Shown in pieces: positions 12,001-23,622 of a stretch of 64,000 nt of DNA. The stretch comes from Punica granatum (taxonomy: Eukaryota; Streptophyta; Magnoliopsida; Myrtales; Lythraceae), in assembly GCF_007655135.1 (NCBI RefSeq), contig NC_045129.1, positions 5,580,001-5,644,000 on the forward strand, given 5' to 3'. The notes under the pieces were generated by a model, which worked only from the letters and a program-made list of their open reading frames with translations, ran no database searches and was not told where the DNA came from. Numbering within the stretch: the stretch's first letter is position 1; each line of letters opens with the position of its first letter. The position numbers and the translations under genes are program-made.

Positions 12001-13260
12001 ATCCTTCAATTTATTTCTATTATTTTTATTTTTATTTTTTTAAAATTAATAATAAAGGCTATTTGGACTTTTCAATCAACCTATAAATTAGAAGGTAGTT
12101 ACAAAATTGAACTCTCACTTAAATAATATAATAGTATATATATGTGTGTGAGATTTACCATTTCTAATTTTGTGGGGGTAATTAATATTGGCATTAATAC
12201 TATGATGCTTTGCTAGTTGTGTATAATGTGACAAACAGAGGAGTCAAAGTCACAGGAAAGTGGGAAGATGGCCAATACCCACCAAATTGATTTTGAAAGG
12301 TGTCAAAATTTGTTAGTTTTGTAGTTAGGGAAGGTGCGGTTTGGAGGGATCCTATTCGTTTTTTTTTTCCCTGCCCTTTATTTTTCTTAGGTTAAATTTA
12401 TTTTTAATTAAGTTATTTTCAACTAATGTGGAAGGACCCCAACAACTGACGATGGCTCTTGATAATGACCCTCAGGGTAAATAATTTTGAAATCCTTTAC
12501 TGAATCTAACTAAAAGTTACATGTGGTATTAACTATCAGTAACGTGGCATTTTGCGCTACTATCTTTATGATATTTTTAACCTATATGGCATTATTAAAT
12601 TTGGCAGTTCACTCCCAAATGATTTCATCCTATTACTAAATGTAAGACATTACTCTCCGTCACTACACCCATTTTTGAAATAATAAGTACGACTAAACTG
12701 ATGAAATGCAATTCATTGTCACCCGGTAGCTTGCTATGTTGTAGAACTTCGAGCGCTCCGACTTGGCAATTGATGGATGTATCAGAGTCTATGCTGTGAC
12801 ACGCCATATCGTTAAAAATGCTAATGCAAATATCGATCCTCATTGGATCAGTCAGTCATTCTATACGGACCATGTAAATTAAAATTAAAAATGATATTTC
12901 ACGTGATATGTAGTGATATGAATTGACATGTAAAGATTAAAATGGATGAAAAATCGAAAAAAGCATTGGATCTGAAAATGTGGGAAGGACTAAATAGGAC
13001 AAACTGTAGAAGTAAAAGGGACCGAAAGGTATTTATTCCCTCAAAAGAAAGGCTTTCCTAACCTATCAGCCTACTGAATCAAATGCATATTCCACATAAT
13101 CAGCCCTGATTTGAGGACTTGGTTCCAGCCAGATCTATATATATAATTAATTGGCTAAACATATGCCTAGACAAAATGATTAATAAAGAATCATATGATT
13201 CCCTCCTCATTTGTCATTATTACGGCCAATGAGGCTCCACATCGAGCGTGTAAATGAAGC
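9100..13260. other. Long intergenic stretch, no supported genes
   Basis: The first ~500 bases are the upstream flank of the minus-strand ATL gene and should contain its promoter and 5' UTR. Beyond that the DNA is AT-rich with homopolymer tracts and a (GA)n run at 10677-10695. Open frames up to ~100 codons have low-complexity composition and no domain. No RNA gene was recognised. Confidence 0.55.
10677..10695. repeat. (AG)n microsatellite
   Basis: An uninterrupted AG dinucleotide run of about 9.5 units in intergenic DNA. Confidence 0.9.
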
Positions 13261-13274
13261 ATTAATTAATATTA

Positions 13275-14006
13275 AGAAAAGTACAAAAATCTACTTGTAG
13301 TTTGAGCTTGGGATCAATTAAACCATGCAGTTTTTCACTTCGTAAGACATAAAGGATCTCACCGTTAGTTTTTTCATCACTTTTTTGTCTTCAAACTTTT
13401 CTTTATATCTTTTCATCACTTTTTGGTCTTCAAATTTTTTATATCATTATTACTCTCAAACTTTTCACTTTTTTTTAAATTGGTCCTAAAATTCGAAAAA
13501 GAAAAGGAAGGGGTTGGGCCGCCAGTCGATAACTCCGACCCCACCACCGAGGCCATTGACACCTACAGAGGATGCAAAAAACCTCGAGGCCGGAGTCGGG
13601 ATTGCCGATTGGTGGACCCAGCCCCCGAATCGATCGGGATCTCAAACTTGAGATCCCGGTAGATTTCGAACTGGGGTTGCAAATCGACGATCCCATCCCA
13701 CCTCCCTATCCTTGGCATTCTTTGTGGGTGCAGGCGACTTCAGTGGCGAGGTCGAGGTCACCAACCAGTGGCCCCAGTCCATTTCTTCTTTCTTTTTCTT
13801 TTTTTTTTGAATTTTAGGATTAAATTGAAAAAAAATTCAAAATTTGAGGGAAATAATGACAAAAAGAAAAATTTGAAGACAAAAAATGACAAAAAACTAA
13901 CGGTGAGGTCCCTTATGTCTCACAAAGTAAACTAAATGAGTTAATTGTCTCTCGAAAAATCACATGATCTAATTCGTTATCATAAGAAAATTTTTGTACT
14001 TTTCCC
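13275..14006. mobile_element. Non-autonomous Mutator-like element with 9-bp target duplication
   Basis: The direct repeat TTAATATTA flanks the element at 13266-13274 and 14007-14015. The left end reads 'agaaaagtacaaaaat' and the right end, inverted, 'gggaaaagtacaaaaatt'. The arms are imperfect inverted repeats of about 200 bases, for example 'agacataaaggatctcaccg' against 'agacataagggacctcaccg', sharing 'ttagtttttt' after it. The centre (about 13500-13790) is GC-rich with repeated themes such as 'gagatcccggt' and 'gaggtcgaggtcacc'. No transposase is encoded. The arms and core resemble those of the element at 34973-35750, so the two belong to one family. Confidence 0.8.
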
Positions 14007-14015
14007 TTAATATTA

Positions 14016-15928
14016 TTCATTATCCCTTTTTGTCTCTCCCACCCTCTGCAGCCTCACTCTCTACCAAAATTTAAATGATAGAACGAAATAATAGAAAAAT
14101 TACAATTTTGGAGGGCTTTTTCAAAATTATAAGAATGATTCGAGATTTATTTTACCTACTGCATGCAGTTTCTTTTTCCTTTTTATTTTATTTTATTTTA
14201 TTTTACCGTATCAGAAATCATGTTTGAATATGTTGCAAATCAGATAAATGTTCTCTTCGGAGCAATGTATGGAGTAAGTTCTATTCTAACACTAAAGATT
14301 ACGTTGATGCACGCAAAGCAGACCGTTCGAGAAAAATAATGCACTGATTTCCGTCGAGTGAAATGATCTAATCGTGCTTTTAACTGGTTCTTGCGACACG
14401 AAATTAGGCCTGAATAGTCATACTCTTCTATAGATCTTGTTAGCCTGCTTTCTTCTCAATGGGCCTGCAAAATCCAATGGTTTTAGCCTCGTTTGGTTTG
14501 TGTATACATTGGGCTTACTTATTTAAAGCTACGATATATTGGGCTTAATCAAGTTTCGAACAATAAACTTTTGTATTAATCAATCGTACAAACTCACAAA
14601 AACACTCCCCACATATAACCATCGCAATTTCTTGTGGATTTTTCCATTTTAATTAAGAAATTTGGCTAAAAAATTTCGCCCTTACCGATCCCGGAGGTAT
14701 CGATGGTCGTTGGATCAACGGATGACCACTAATATCTCATGCACGGTTCATGCAATGAACAATATAGTAGCGTTTTTTGTATATACACGGCAAACCATGT
14801 TGCTGTACGACAGAAATCAACAGTTTGCTCCATCGAATAAAAGATCATTTGATTTCCTCCCGAGGCAAGAATGATCTTCAGAGAATAGCCCCTAAATGGT
14901 ATCTTTTTTAGGCTATCGATATATCAACAGATTTAGGCCCCACTAGCAAGTGATCGAGAAGCTTTACTTTCATTATCATATACGTCTGTACATATATTGT
15001 AACTTATAAATGTGACACAGACCCGATTGTATCAAACAAGCCTATCGTTGTCAATTGCCGGCCGGATCAAAGCTTGTGAAGATTCCATAATGACTGCAGA
15101 GGCCATCGCGGACTCCTTTTTTTACGTGTTTTTTGTTTTTTTTTTTTTGGGGGGGTGTAAATTCATGTCTGTTAGCTGAAAAAATAACACAATTATTGAA
15201 GTCATGTCTGTCCACATAAATAACAAACCCTCAATATATTATCGATCCCCAGTTCACATCAATCATAAGCTTAATTTGTGGTAATAGTATCTCGATTGGG
15301 TGAGTGAAGCTATATATTATCCTACGACGTACACATCAGACATCTTTTAGATCCCTCTTACGGGGTGTGCGCTTGTCTTTTATCTGCATTCAGCTGTCAA
15401 TACTTTTCGAACTCTCACTAAAAATATCTACGTACCCAATCGATTATCGGGGGTGGGTATGGTACATTAGTTGTTACAGGATCCAATTCTATGAGGCACG
15501 CATCGTTGTCGACATAAACAGCTACCACGATGATTTCATACTTTTAGTAACATCAGCCCCCGTCTTCCATCAAATAGTACTATATATTAAGATCAACTTC
15601 CATGTGAATTGGAGGCACTTACGTGTGTGTCGAGCATCTCTTCATGGCATTTTAAAGTTTTTTCAGTTTGTTTTTTGCCTGCTCAAAATTTATTAATATA
15701 ATTAGGGGGTGACAAAGCTCAATTATTGGGATCTGTATATGGAATAGTTGGTTTTGATATCCAAATCGAATTGAGACAATTGTTCGTAGCATAAAAGGGC
15801 AGAAGCAAACAAGATGAAAAAGGGAATCTCCAACGCAGTGGAGCTAGCACTCACATGCAAATATTAATTAAAAAAATTAATATGTTCATTTTTATTACCA
15901 ACATAAGAGACAAAAAAAAAAAGAAGAA
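14016..15928. other. Intergenic DNA without supported genes
   Basis: AT-rich sequence with a (TTTTA)n run near 14180-14204. A 130-codon open frame at 15304-15696 has no recognisable domain, and its codon composition looks like intergenic DNA. Nothing else is supported. Confidence 0.5.
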
Positions 15929-16346
15929 GGGCAAATTACCTCATATATCTTATGGTTTTACATTTCTTTCAAATCTATTATATGTTTTTAAAATGATCTA
16001 AAATATCCCATGATTTAAATTTTTTTTCAAATCTATCCCGCCATTATATCTCTGTCAATATTTAACGGTCTTGCCATTGTGACCCTTTACACGTGATAGA
16101 TTTGAGATAAAAATTAAAATCATGAGATAGATTTGAGAAAAAATTAAAATCATATGATAGATTTGAAAAAAATTTTTAAAACAATGGGATAGATTTGGAG
16201 TCTACTTACATTTCATTAACGGAAAATATAACGAAGGATAGATTTGGAAAAAAAATATAAATTATGGGATATTTTAGATCATTTTTAAAGTATAGGATAA
16301 ATTTGAAAAAAATGTGAAATTATGGGATATATGGGGTAAAAATCCC
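15929..16346. mobile_element. Terminal-inverted-repeat element, about 418 bp
   Basis: The left end reads 'gggcaaattacctcatatat' and the right end, inverted, 'gggatttttaccccatatat'. The arms match imperfectly for about 140 bases, sharing 'aaaatgatctaaaatatccc'. Inside are several copies of the motif 'gatagatttgaaaaaaa', also in inverted orientation. Flanks are A/G-rich ('aaagaagaa' left, 'aaaagagaa' right), so a 9-bp duplication is plausible but not exact. No coding potential is visible. Superfamily assignment to Mutator-like rests on resemblance to the neighbours with clear 9-bp duplications. Confidence 0.65.
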
Positions 16347-16360
16347 AAAAGAGAAAGAAA

Positions 16361-16380
16361 AAGAAGAAGAAGAAGAAGAA
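16361..16380. repeat. (AAG)n microsatellite
   Basis: A short AAG trinucleotide run immediately right of the inverted-repeat element. It blurs the element's target duplication. Confidence 0.8.
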
Positions 16381-16997
16381 ACCCTCGCCATATCATCCAG
16401 TAAGGAATGATAGCTTTTTTCTGGAAAATCCTTCCATTTAATTGTTTGAAACGAGAGTGTAATACCTCTCTTAATTTTAGTTACTGAGATTCAATCTTAA
16501 AATTTCAAGATCTGAAAAATGTTAATTATGGAGATTTGATAGTGTCAAATTTAAAAATTGCCATTCTAAAAGAAGTAATGTAGAGCTTGCTGAATAATTT
16601 TATGATATAGTTATTTTGAAATGAGCATAATATTTCTGCCGATTTTGTTGGTTGACATTTGATCCTAAAATTTTAATGGTGGAGATTGGAAATTTTTTTT
16701 GAGATATTTTTTCTTTTGGGGTACATTATGGCATTTGAAAGTTCAATGGATCTTGATTAATTCAGTTCGAGTCACGTCAGTCTACTAAAGGGTAAAATAA
16801 GCGTAGATTTTTTTCATTCATGAGATTCAAATAGGAGATCTTATTTAAGGAGAATAAGCGTTGAACCACTTAAACTGACCATATTGATAAAATTTCAGAG
16901 ATTTAATCTTAAGAATCTAATGGTATCCAATGGTGGAGATTTTTTGATAGGGTAATAGTGAAGAGCTGGATGGATGATAGATTTTATTTTATTTTTT

Positions 16998-17512
16998 GAG
17001 TTAAGCGCACTTTTCTTCCTGATCTATGAGGTGAGTTTGGATTTATCCCCTCATCTTCAAATTTTTGCAGGGTGCCCTAGCCTTACCGTAAAATAAGTAA
17101 GGTGTCTCCTTAACTAAATTCCGACTAAAAGAGGGCATATGCCACTCACATGCCAATCCATGAATGGCAAAAATATCATACTGCAATTATCAAAATATTG
17201 AACATGAAAAAATTGCTATGACACGAAATTGCTCCCTAATTATTAGAGTCCGTCTATTATTCTCAGTTGCCTGAGATATATGAAGTGGTAGAGCTACTAA
17301 GAAATGAAATGCTAATTGTTTTATAGTCCACTATTTCAAAATGCAACAGCACAAAATTTTTATTCCCATTAGTAGCTTAGCCCACTACATGGTTTCGACA
17401 AGATTTGAAGACATGAAGATGGTACAATTGACTCGTACGCCATGAGAATTTAAAGGTGAGGGGGCAAACTCAAACTCACCTCATACGTTGGGAGACATAG
17501 TGCATTTAACTC
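16998..17512. mobile_element. Terminal-inverted-repeat element, about 515 bp
   Basis: The left end 'gagttaagcgcacttttctt' and the inverted right end 'gagttaaatgcactatgtct' begin imperfect inverted repeats of about 67 bases. They share 'tatgaggtgagtttg' and then 'cccctca.ctt.aaatt'. Flanking sequence is T-rich on both sides, so a target duplication cannot be judged. The interior encodes nothing recognisable. It is probably another non-autonomous DNA transposon. Confidence 0.6.
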
Positions 17513-18332
17513 TTTTTTTTTTTGGTAGAATGGGACGGAACCCGACTAGAAACTCAAAGCAAACATAATCTAAGTACGTGAATCTTTTCTTAAGTGACTA
17601 TTGCGGACCATCTCCAACTTTCTTGGCATATGCAGTCTAGGGAAACTCTAAACCGTCTTATTTCGTCATGCGGTATGAGTAAATCTTAATGCTGAAAAAA
17701 TAATACTGTACACCATTTTTTCATATGTTAGAGGAATATTTTTCACAATTTAATTTGCCAAAAATACAAACAATAATGTTGACTTTCATAATTGTACTAA
17801 TTCTATACACTCTTACTCATCATGTCATTATAATTTTTCATGATGTGGTTACTGCTTGTTGCAAAAATGGGGAGAACCAACTCAAAAGAGAGTGGGGGTA
17901 GCTCAACCAAAAAGGTAACCTAAGCAAAGCATAAAACATTTGGAAAAATATGTGCGATCCAAATGTATAAAACAGTGAGATCTTCCAACAACTACACCCA
18001 TCAATGGTTTTGAAACTCTTTTGTCTTTCTTTCCAAATAACACGAATAAAAATATAATGTCAATAACTGTAGATCTGAAATTTTGAGTGGTCATGAGTAC
18101 ACAGAATACAAGTTCAAAAATACACTTATTGGAAGAAAAATAACTTTTAATATTTGATTTTATAAAATTATAACAGTAATGACTCCCTTAATTATATATA
18201 TATATATATAATATAATATAGATAAAAATAGTACGTTCCCTTTAATTAATGAAAATGATTGGACATATTGTCACTACGCTATGCAATATTCATTCACCAG
18301 ACGACGCTAGCTAGCTTCTACAGAAAATTCCA

Positions 18333-18350
18333 CCCCCCCCCCCCCCCCCC
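18333..18350. repeat. Poly-C homopolymer, 18 bases
   Basis: Eighteen consecutive C residues, exceptional in this AT-rich setting. The length could vary between individuals or be a sequencing estimate. Confidence 0.9.
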
Positions 18351-18424
18351 TAAAATTGCTTCTGCTTGTCCAAATCACGATGTATAATGTATTATGTAAA
18401 TTGTGCTGCTGGTGGGGAAGAGAA

Positions 18425-18545
18425 CTTAATGAAGTGTCACAGGTTGCGGACTCGAAAACATGAAATTTCGAATTCGATCATCGCTAGTGAGATTTTCGTA
18501 CCTCTTTATTTAGCTCTTGTTATTCTTATATATTAAGTTATGGGT
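18425..18545 (+). repeat. Possible tRNA-derived SINE fragment
   Basis: The phrase 'aatttcgaattcgatcatcg' resembles a decayed RNA polymerase III B-box (GGTTCGANTCC). It is followed by 'ctagtgagattttcgtacct' and a T-rich tail. A related arrangement occurs at 28935-29035. Such decayed tRNA-like heads are common in plant SINEs. A-box and target duplication are not clear. Confidence 0.3.
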
Positions 18546-18919
18546 TTCTCGCATTACTGAAGAAAAATAGTGCTGCTAGTGAAAAGAACTTTATTTACAA
18601 TACAATGTTGAAAACCACTTGCGTGATTAGAACAACCAGATGTTCTAATATGAATTAGTTTAAGTCGAAAGACCAACACGTAGTCTCACCCAAAAAATTG
18701 CTTTTCATTTTGATATTCTATCACTAGGAATGTGATGCTATATCAAGTATCAAGAACATTTGATAATTGTGACCCATCTACTCATATTGTTGGGTAGAAA
18801 AAGAAAAGAGAGAATTGAAGAAATTTCATTATGCTCATATCAAAATTCTCAAGAGACAAGAAAAAAGAGAAGCCTACTTATCCGGAAAGAAGTTCACTAA
18901 AAGAAACAAGAAAAAATGG

Positions 18920-19348
18920 CTACAAATTTTGGCAGAATACTAACGTGAGCTCCGAGTCGAATTGGCTATCCATCCATCTACAGAACCTCGCGAGCAGGGC
19001 GGCCAAGAGCCGCTTGCGGAAGCTCCGGCGCTCACCGGCTACCATTGTCCGGCAGAGGGGGCAGCTCCGTCGGAACTTCAGCCACCGGTCGAGGCACTCC
19101 GCGTGGAACCCATGGCCGCACTCCGGGAGCACCCGGAACTTCTCCTCATCACAGAATATGTCCTCAAGGCAGACCGCGCACCTCGACTCTAGCTGGCGAC
19201 GTAGGCAGCCGGCCACATCTCCTACTCCAGTGGCCACCCAGAGGAGGAGGCCGCGAAGGGAGGAGAGAGCGAGGAGGGGGAGAGAGAAGAGGAGGGGAAT
19301 CAGGGCGAAGAGCGGTTGTTTGAGAATGGAGATGGCCTCTTCTGACAT
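18920..19348 (-). CDS. Small membrane-anchored RING-H2 zinc-finger protein, probable E3 ubiquitin ligase
   Basis: This intronless gene encodes 142 residues. A hydrophobic N-terminal segment (about residues 12-39, LFALIPLLFSLPLLALSS and following) should anchor it in a membrane. The RING-H2 ligands are C57, C60, C77, H79, H82, C85, C96 and C99, with W89 and P97 in the usual places. The C60-C77 gap is 16 residues, one more than in canonical ATL proteins, and contains an extra C66. The GLD box of true ATLs is absent, so it fits the broader group of short plant RING-H2 E3 ligases. A basic tail (RRSFRKRLLAALLARF) follows. A TATA-rich tract on the same strand lies about 150 bases upstream. Substrate and pathway cannot be inferred. 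Confidence 0.85.
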   Translation of the reverse strand: MSEEAISILKQPLFALIPLLFSLPLLALSSLRGLLLWVATGVGDVAGCLRRQLESRCAVCLEDIFCDEEKFRVLPECGHGFHAECLDRWLKFRRSCPLCRTMVAGERRSFRKRLLAALLARFCRWMDSQFDSELTLVFCQNL

Positions 19349-19494
19349 GGTCTCTCTTGTATGTGGTTTTGAGGTTTGATTCCTTTTGGGTTATCAGAGA
19401 GACAGAGAGTTTTTGAGGTTGCGGGGTTGCCTGGTTTTATCTCCCCTTGTCCAGTAGGCAACAATAAGGGGAGCAACAAAGCCCTGAGAGAGGG

Positions 19495-19519
19495 TATATA
19501 TATACATATATATATATAC
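19495..19519 (-). promoter_or_regulatory. TATA-rich promoter candidate for the RING-H2 gene at 18920-19348
   Basis: A run of TATATA motifs lies about 150-170 bases upstream of the start codon on the minus strand, a normal spacing for a plant core promoter with a 5' UTR of roughly 100 bases. The tract is also a microsatellite, so the assignment is tentative. Confidence 0.35.
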
Positions 19520-19649
19520 GCAAATACCATATAAAATGACAAGTGAGAAATTGTTAACTTTCCTATCCAAGAATCGAATCGATCACATTGTGTAAAACAT
19601 GTGTATATCATATAATACATACTGATAAAAAACCGTGAATTAAGAAGAT

Positions 19650-22600
19650 TGACGTATCAATCGCCCATAATCAATATCTCGTAGTTTATTGCTGTTGGGA
19701 GTGATAATCTCGCATTGGAAGATTAATATGTAAATCATGAATTTATAAAATGATTGGGCTCACCGTCCCATTAGCTCAAGTTTTTCGGATTACACTCATG
19801 GATAGAGTAGATGCTTTACGAATGTAATGTGAAATAAATTTTATTCATTATCCATATATTATATTGTCGTAAAATCACGAGATAGCTTTTGATTGAAAAT
19901 TTGGTTTTCCATATTCACCAACCTGATGAAGCATGCGTTATCCTTATAAGATGGCAAATCCTTTTATTGAGGGCAACGCGTGCAGCCTCAAGGATGTATA
20001 TTATATACTTATAGCTGCGTGTTCCACATCTTTATGACGTATGAGAGAACAACTCTATGTAATTATAGCAGGTGTTTAAATTGGAGCAGAGAGCTAAGGT
20101 GCGTGCGGGACTCGATCGGTGCCGATCCTTCGTTGATAATGTCTGATTTTTCTGGTAATTAATTCTTTTTGTGAGCCATAACAAAGTGCAGCGAACACGG
20201 TCAATCCACGTGCTCGACATTATACATGATAGATCCGACACAATTTGATTTGCTTCGACATAATAGATTGCAAATTGAGGACTTAGAATATGACTTTTGT
20301 GGAGCTTAGCTATGATCTTATGGAAGGAGACGTCGTCCTCCCCGGGTTAGGCAATGGCTGCCGAGAGAGACACGAGAGAGGGTTTCTGTCAAAGCCAACC
20401 TTGACTGGTTCAGCAACTTTGGGTCAGTAGTGTTGACTTTGCCACGACTCGATAATACTAAAATCAAATAAACTTAATTACAATTTAAAAAAAAAAGATT
20501 AATCATGACATACAGAGCTGTTGACGAATTCTGTAATTAGCTGGTGAACCGTTAGAAATACTTCATGACCAGGATGCATCAATAATCGATCGAGTGAGTA
20601 TTAGTATTAATCAATCAACCGAGAAGCACGTCAATAGTCGATCTTAAGTATGAGTTCAATGAATAAATTGAGAATGTCTGGTAATGTCACCGAAAACAAG
20701 AAAATTGCTTAGAGGGGATATAAAAAGTAAGGTTAATTCCATAAAATAAATACAAACTTTTTATATTTTATCAATTTTAATACGTATATTTTTTCTTGAC
20801 TTAAAAATATACGAACCATCAATTTTAGCGCTCATCAATTTTTGTGTTAATTTAAACTTAAACGAGAATCCATGTAAAAAGAGAGAAGTTCGTTGGAACA
20901 GTAATTCACCATCACAATAACACGTAGGCATGTTGGTCCCCCTACCGATAATTTTTCTGGCCAGAAATGTGTTGCTTCTTCAAGTCAAATACATGCGGGG
21001 GGTGGACAGCGCACCTTTGAGCGACACGTGTGTGATTTTAATTGGGGCGAGCCCCATTAATCTAAGACCCTCACCAACTCTATCCCACTCCATGGACGTC
21101 CAAGCTCAATTAACCACACAAGCTCATATCGTGGTGCGATCCCCACAAAACATGAACGTGCTGCTTCGATCGGCTTTACTATTCCTCTCAGCACCTGCTG
21201 GAATTCGTGCCATGTCCGAACCGATACGACCAATTCGACGGATGCCTGGGTCGAGGGGTGTGGCGGTGGACACGGGCTGGCTCTCTAACTTGTGGGGTTC
21301 TTTTCTTGGGTTGATTGATTATCTTGGTGGGGATCATACATATCTATATATTTCGCTATGCACTTGAGGCTTTCCTCTGTATATATGGAACGGTGAAGCG
21401 AGAAAGTATATGTAGTTGTCATGTGGTGCAGTTAACCGATATCGTGATTATATGTTGATTAGGCATTTCTTGGTTGTTTTAACCCAGTGCCGCATATTGG
21501 GTTAAAACGAGGACCTACATATTGGCATGCTCTAACATGAACATCACTTTTTGATCTTTATATTCGGTCAATCAAGATTTTTCCAAGAAATCATAGTCTA
21601 AAACAGATGCTGACCATCAGAAAACTATACCGAAACACCAGAACTACGAGAAGAATCCATCGATCAATTTGATCAGTTTTTAACTTTTACTTAAATATAA
21701 AGGCTTCAAGCACAAGCTGAAATGGACTTACAACTATCTTTGAATTTAACGACCGTCGGGTTGTTGGATGGCATTTTTTTAATATTTTTTTGCAAGAATT
21801 TCTTGTTGTAAGTAATTACTTACATCGCCCTCTGTGCTCTTATAATTAAAGAAATGACCAAAAACTGTACGGTCTACCTTAATTGAATAAAATCATATAA
21901 ACAACGGAGTTCTGGAAGCATATATCTTGCCTCTTTTCACCGTATAGATTTGATTCATTCGACTCCTGACATGGCCATACTACCCATTCACCTTTACAAA
22001 ATCTCGGATTATTAGAATTATATGAAACCCCATTTTTATTATAAAAATCGAGCGTTTATATACTTACATACATAATATCCACTTATATAAATATATATGT
22101 GTGTGTGTGTGTGTGTGTACGAATAATATATTTGTGTACATTGGGGTAATTGGGAGCTGTGTTCAGGTCAGATCAACGGGAGTTGGCTCTTCAGTCTTCA
22201 GCCTCCTTCAAGGCGGCCGAGCCCTCGTATACTAACTACTTCGCTCAAAAGTTTGACTTGGGGAGGAGGGGCCCAAAGTACTTATCCATCAATCAATTAT
22301 CGTAATATAAAGTGAACGTCATGTCTGCATCTTTTCCGGGAAATTTCATATGGCAGCCGGGCGGCCGAATTTTCACATCATGCGTGCATGCCGGCATTCA
22401 ACATGATTCGTATGGTAGATCAAGAGTTTCCTATAATGATATTTGTGATGGTTAATAACTCAAAAAAGCACCAATTACATTTTTTTTTTCTGATTTTAAC
22501 ACGACTCTTCATATAGCAGAAATCAATGAAGAGATAGATGGAGCACAATATTGGCAAGCGATTAGGTTCCGAGCAATTTACGAGTCAACCTCAACATAAT

Positions 22601-23290
22601 CCTTTTGAATCGAAGAGTCTGGCCAGCTACAGACCTGACTTTACGCCCCATAATTCAGCAACAACTGACCTGGCTATATTGATATTCTGAATAAAGCCGC
22701 CCAGCCACCAATCGTCCTCATCGTGGATTGCCTCGAGAAGCTCTGTCAATATCGATCTTGACCCAATTTCTTGGGAGGATGGATCCATCTAATCCAATTC
22801 CACTCCCTAAGGTTGTTTACAAAGAGTTCGAGAATGCAGCTCCGATTGCAGGACTTATGAAAACAATGTTTGAGATTAGAAGTTCTGTTGCTGAGAAATA
22901 CATGTGCCTCGACAGAGGGGTCAGTTTGCACCCTGAGAGGTTGGTTTCGTGATTTCCACATCTCGGTAGAACAGGACAGTAATCCCCGAGGGGATGGATC
23001 ATTTGATGCATGAACAATTTAAAGTTTTACCAGGCTACTATATTTTCATTCCAGGCAGTTATCGGATTGTTAGAACCGCAGTCAGTTGGTGCGACCGGCA
23101 TGACGCTTCCAGAGAATGAAAACCATGAATCGCTTTGGCTCCGCGTAAAACATAGTGCCACCAACTAAAAGATGAACAATAAACAACGGTTTCCCTTCTT
23201 TCTTTCCATGGTAACATTTGAAATTTAAACGAGCGAAACACGAACCATTCCATACATAACTTGTGTCCTCCGACAATTACAAATCGAAGC
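19650..23290. other. Intergenic stretch, no supported genes
   Basis: Open frames up to 145 codons (20930-21367) have no domain. A (TG)n run is at 22099-22118. A short frame at 22779-22952 has protein-like composition (PLPKVVYKEFENAAPIAG) and could be a lone exon remnant, but no neighbouring exon or homologue is recognised. Confidence 0.45.
22099..22118. repeat. (TG)n microsatellite
   Basis: An uninterrupted TG run of about 10 units preceded by a short TA run. Confidence 0.9.
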
Positions 23291-23297
23291 TGTTACT

Positions 23298-23331
23298 CAT
23301 CTATATACGATAAGAATATCGTATATAGATG
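23298..23331. repeat. Perfect 15-bp stem, 4-nt loop hairpin
   Basis: The arms 'catctatatacgata' (23298-23312) and its exact reverse complement (23317-23331) flank the loop 'agaa'. The surrounding bases (aagc...gaagctt) extend partial symmetry. It lies about 300 bases upstream of the TNP2 relic. Its role is unknown; it could be a fold-back relic. Confidence 0.8.
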
Positions 23332-23622
23332 AAGCTTTTACAGATATCACATTGTGCATGATTAATATTACAGTTTTTATTATAGCTAGTGATTCTTTTT
23401 TATTGATTATGAATATGTAGATAATGAATATTCCTCCGCATCGGTCGTGGATGTATCATATGACTAACCCTTCTTGCGCGGGCCTCAGAGTGGAGTTCAT
23501 TAAAGGGGGTTGAGAAGTTTATGGCTACATTCTTCTGGTTTAGATCTATTTAAGAATGAGCGCAGAATTAGATGTCCTGGTAATAATTTGAAATGCAAAA
23601 GGCAAGGGAACGGGTTACTAGA

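Larger units (their letters stand above)
17513..18800. other. Intergenic DNA with simple repeats
   Basis: AT-rich sequence with a (TA)n tract at 18193-18212, a long C run at 18333-18350 and a SINE-like fragment listed separately. No gene supported. Confidence 0.5.

Noticed and set aside
15304..15696. 130-codon plus-strand open frame
   Set aside because: No domain or protein-like pattern; sits in AT-rich intergenic DNA next to transposons.
16081..16260. Regularly spaced 'gatagatttgaaaaa' motifs, considered as a CRISPR-like or satellite array
   Set aside because: They are imperfect, in both orientations, and fall inside a terminal-inverted-repeat element in a plant genome; no CRISPR structure.
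20930..21367. 145-codon plus-strand open frame
   Set aside because: No recognisable domain, biased low-information composition, no splice partners; looks like a chance frame.
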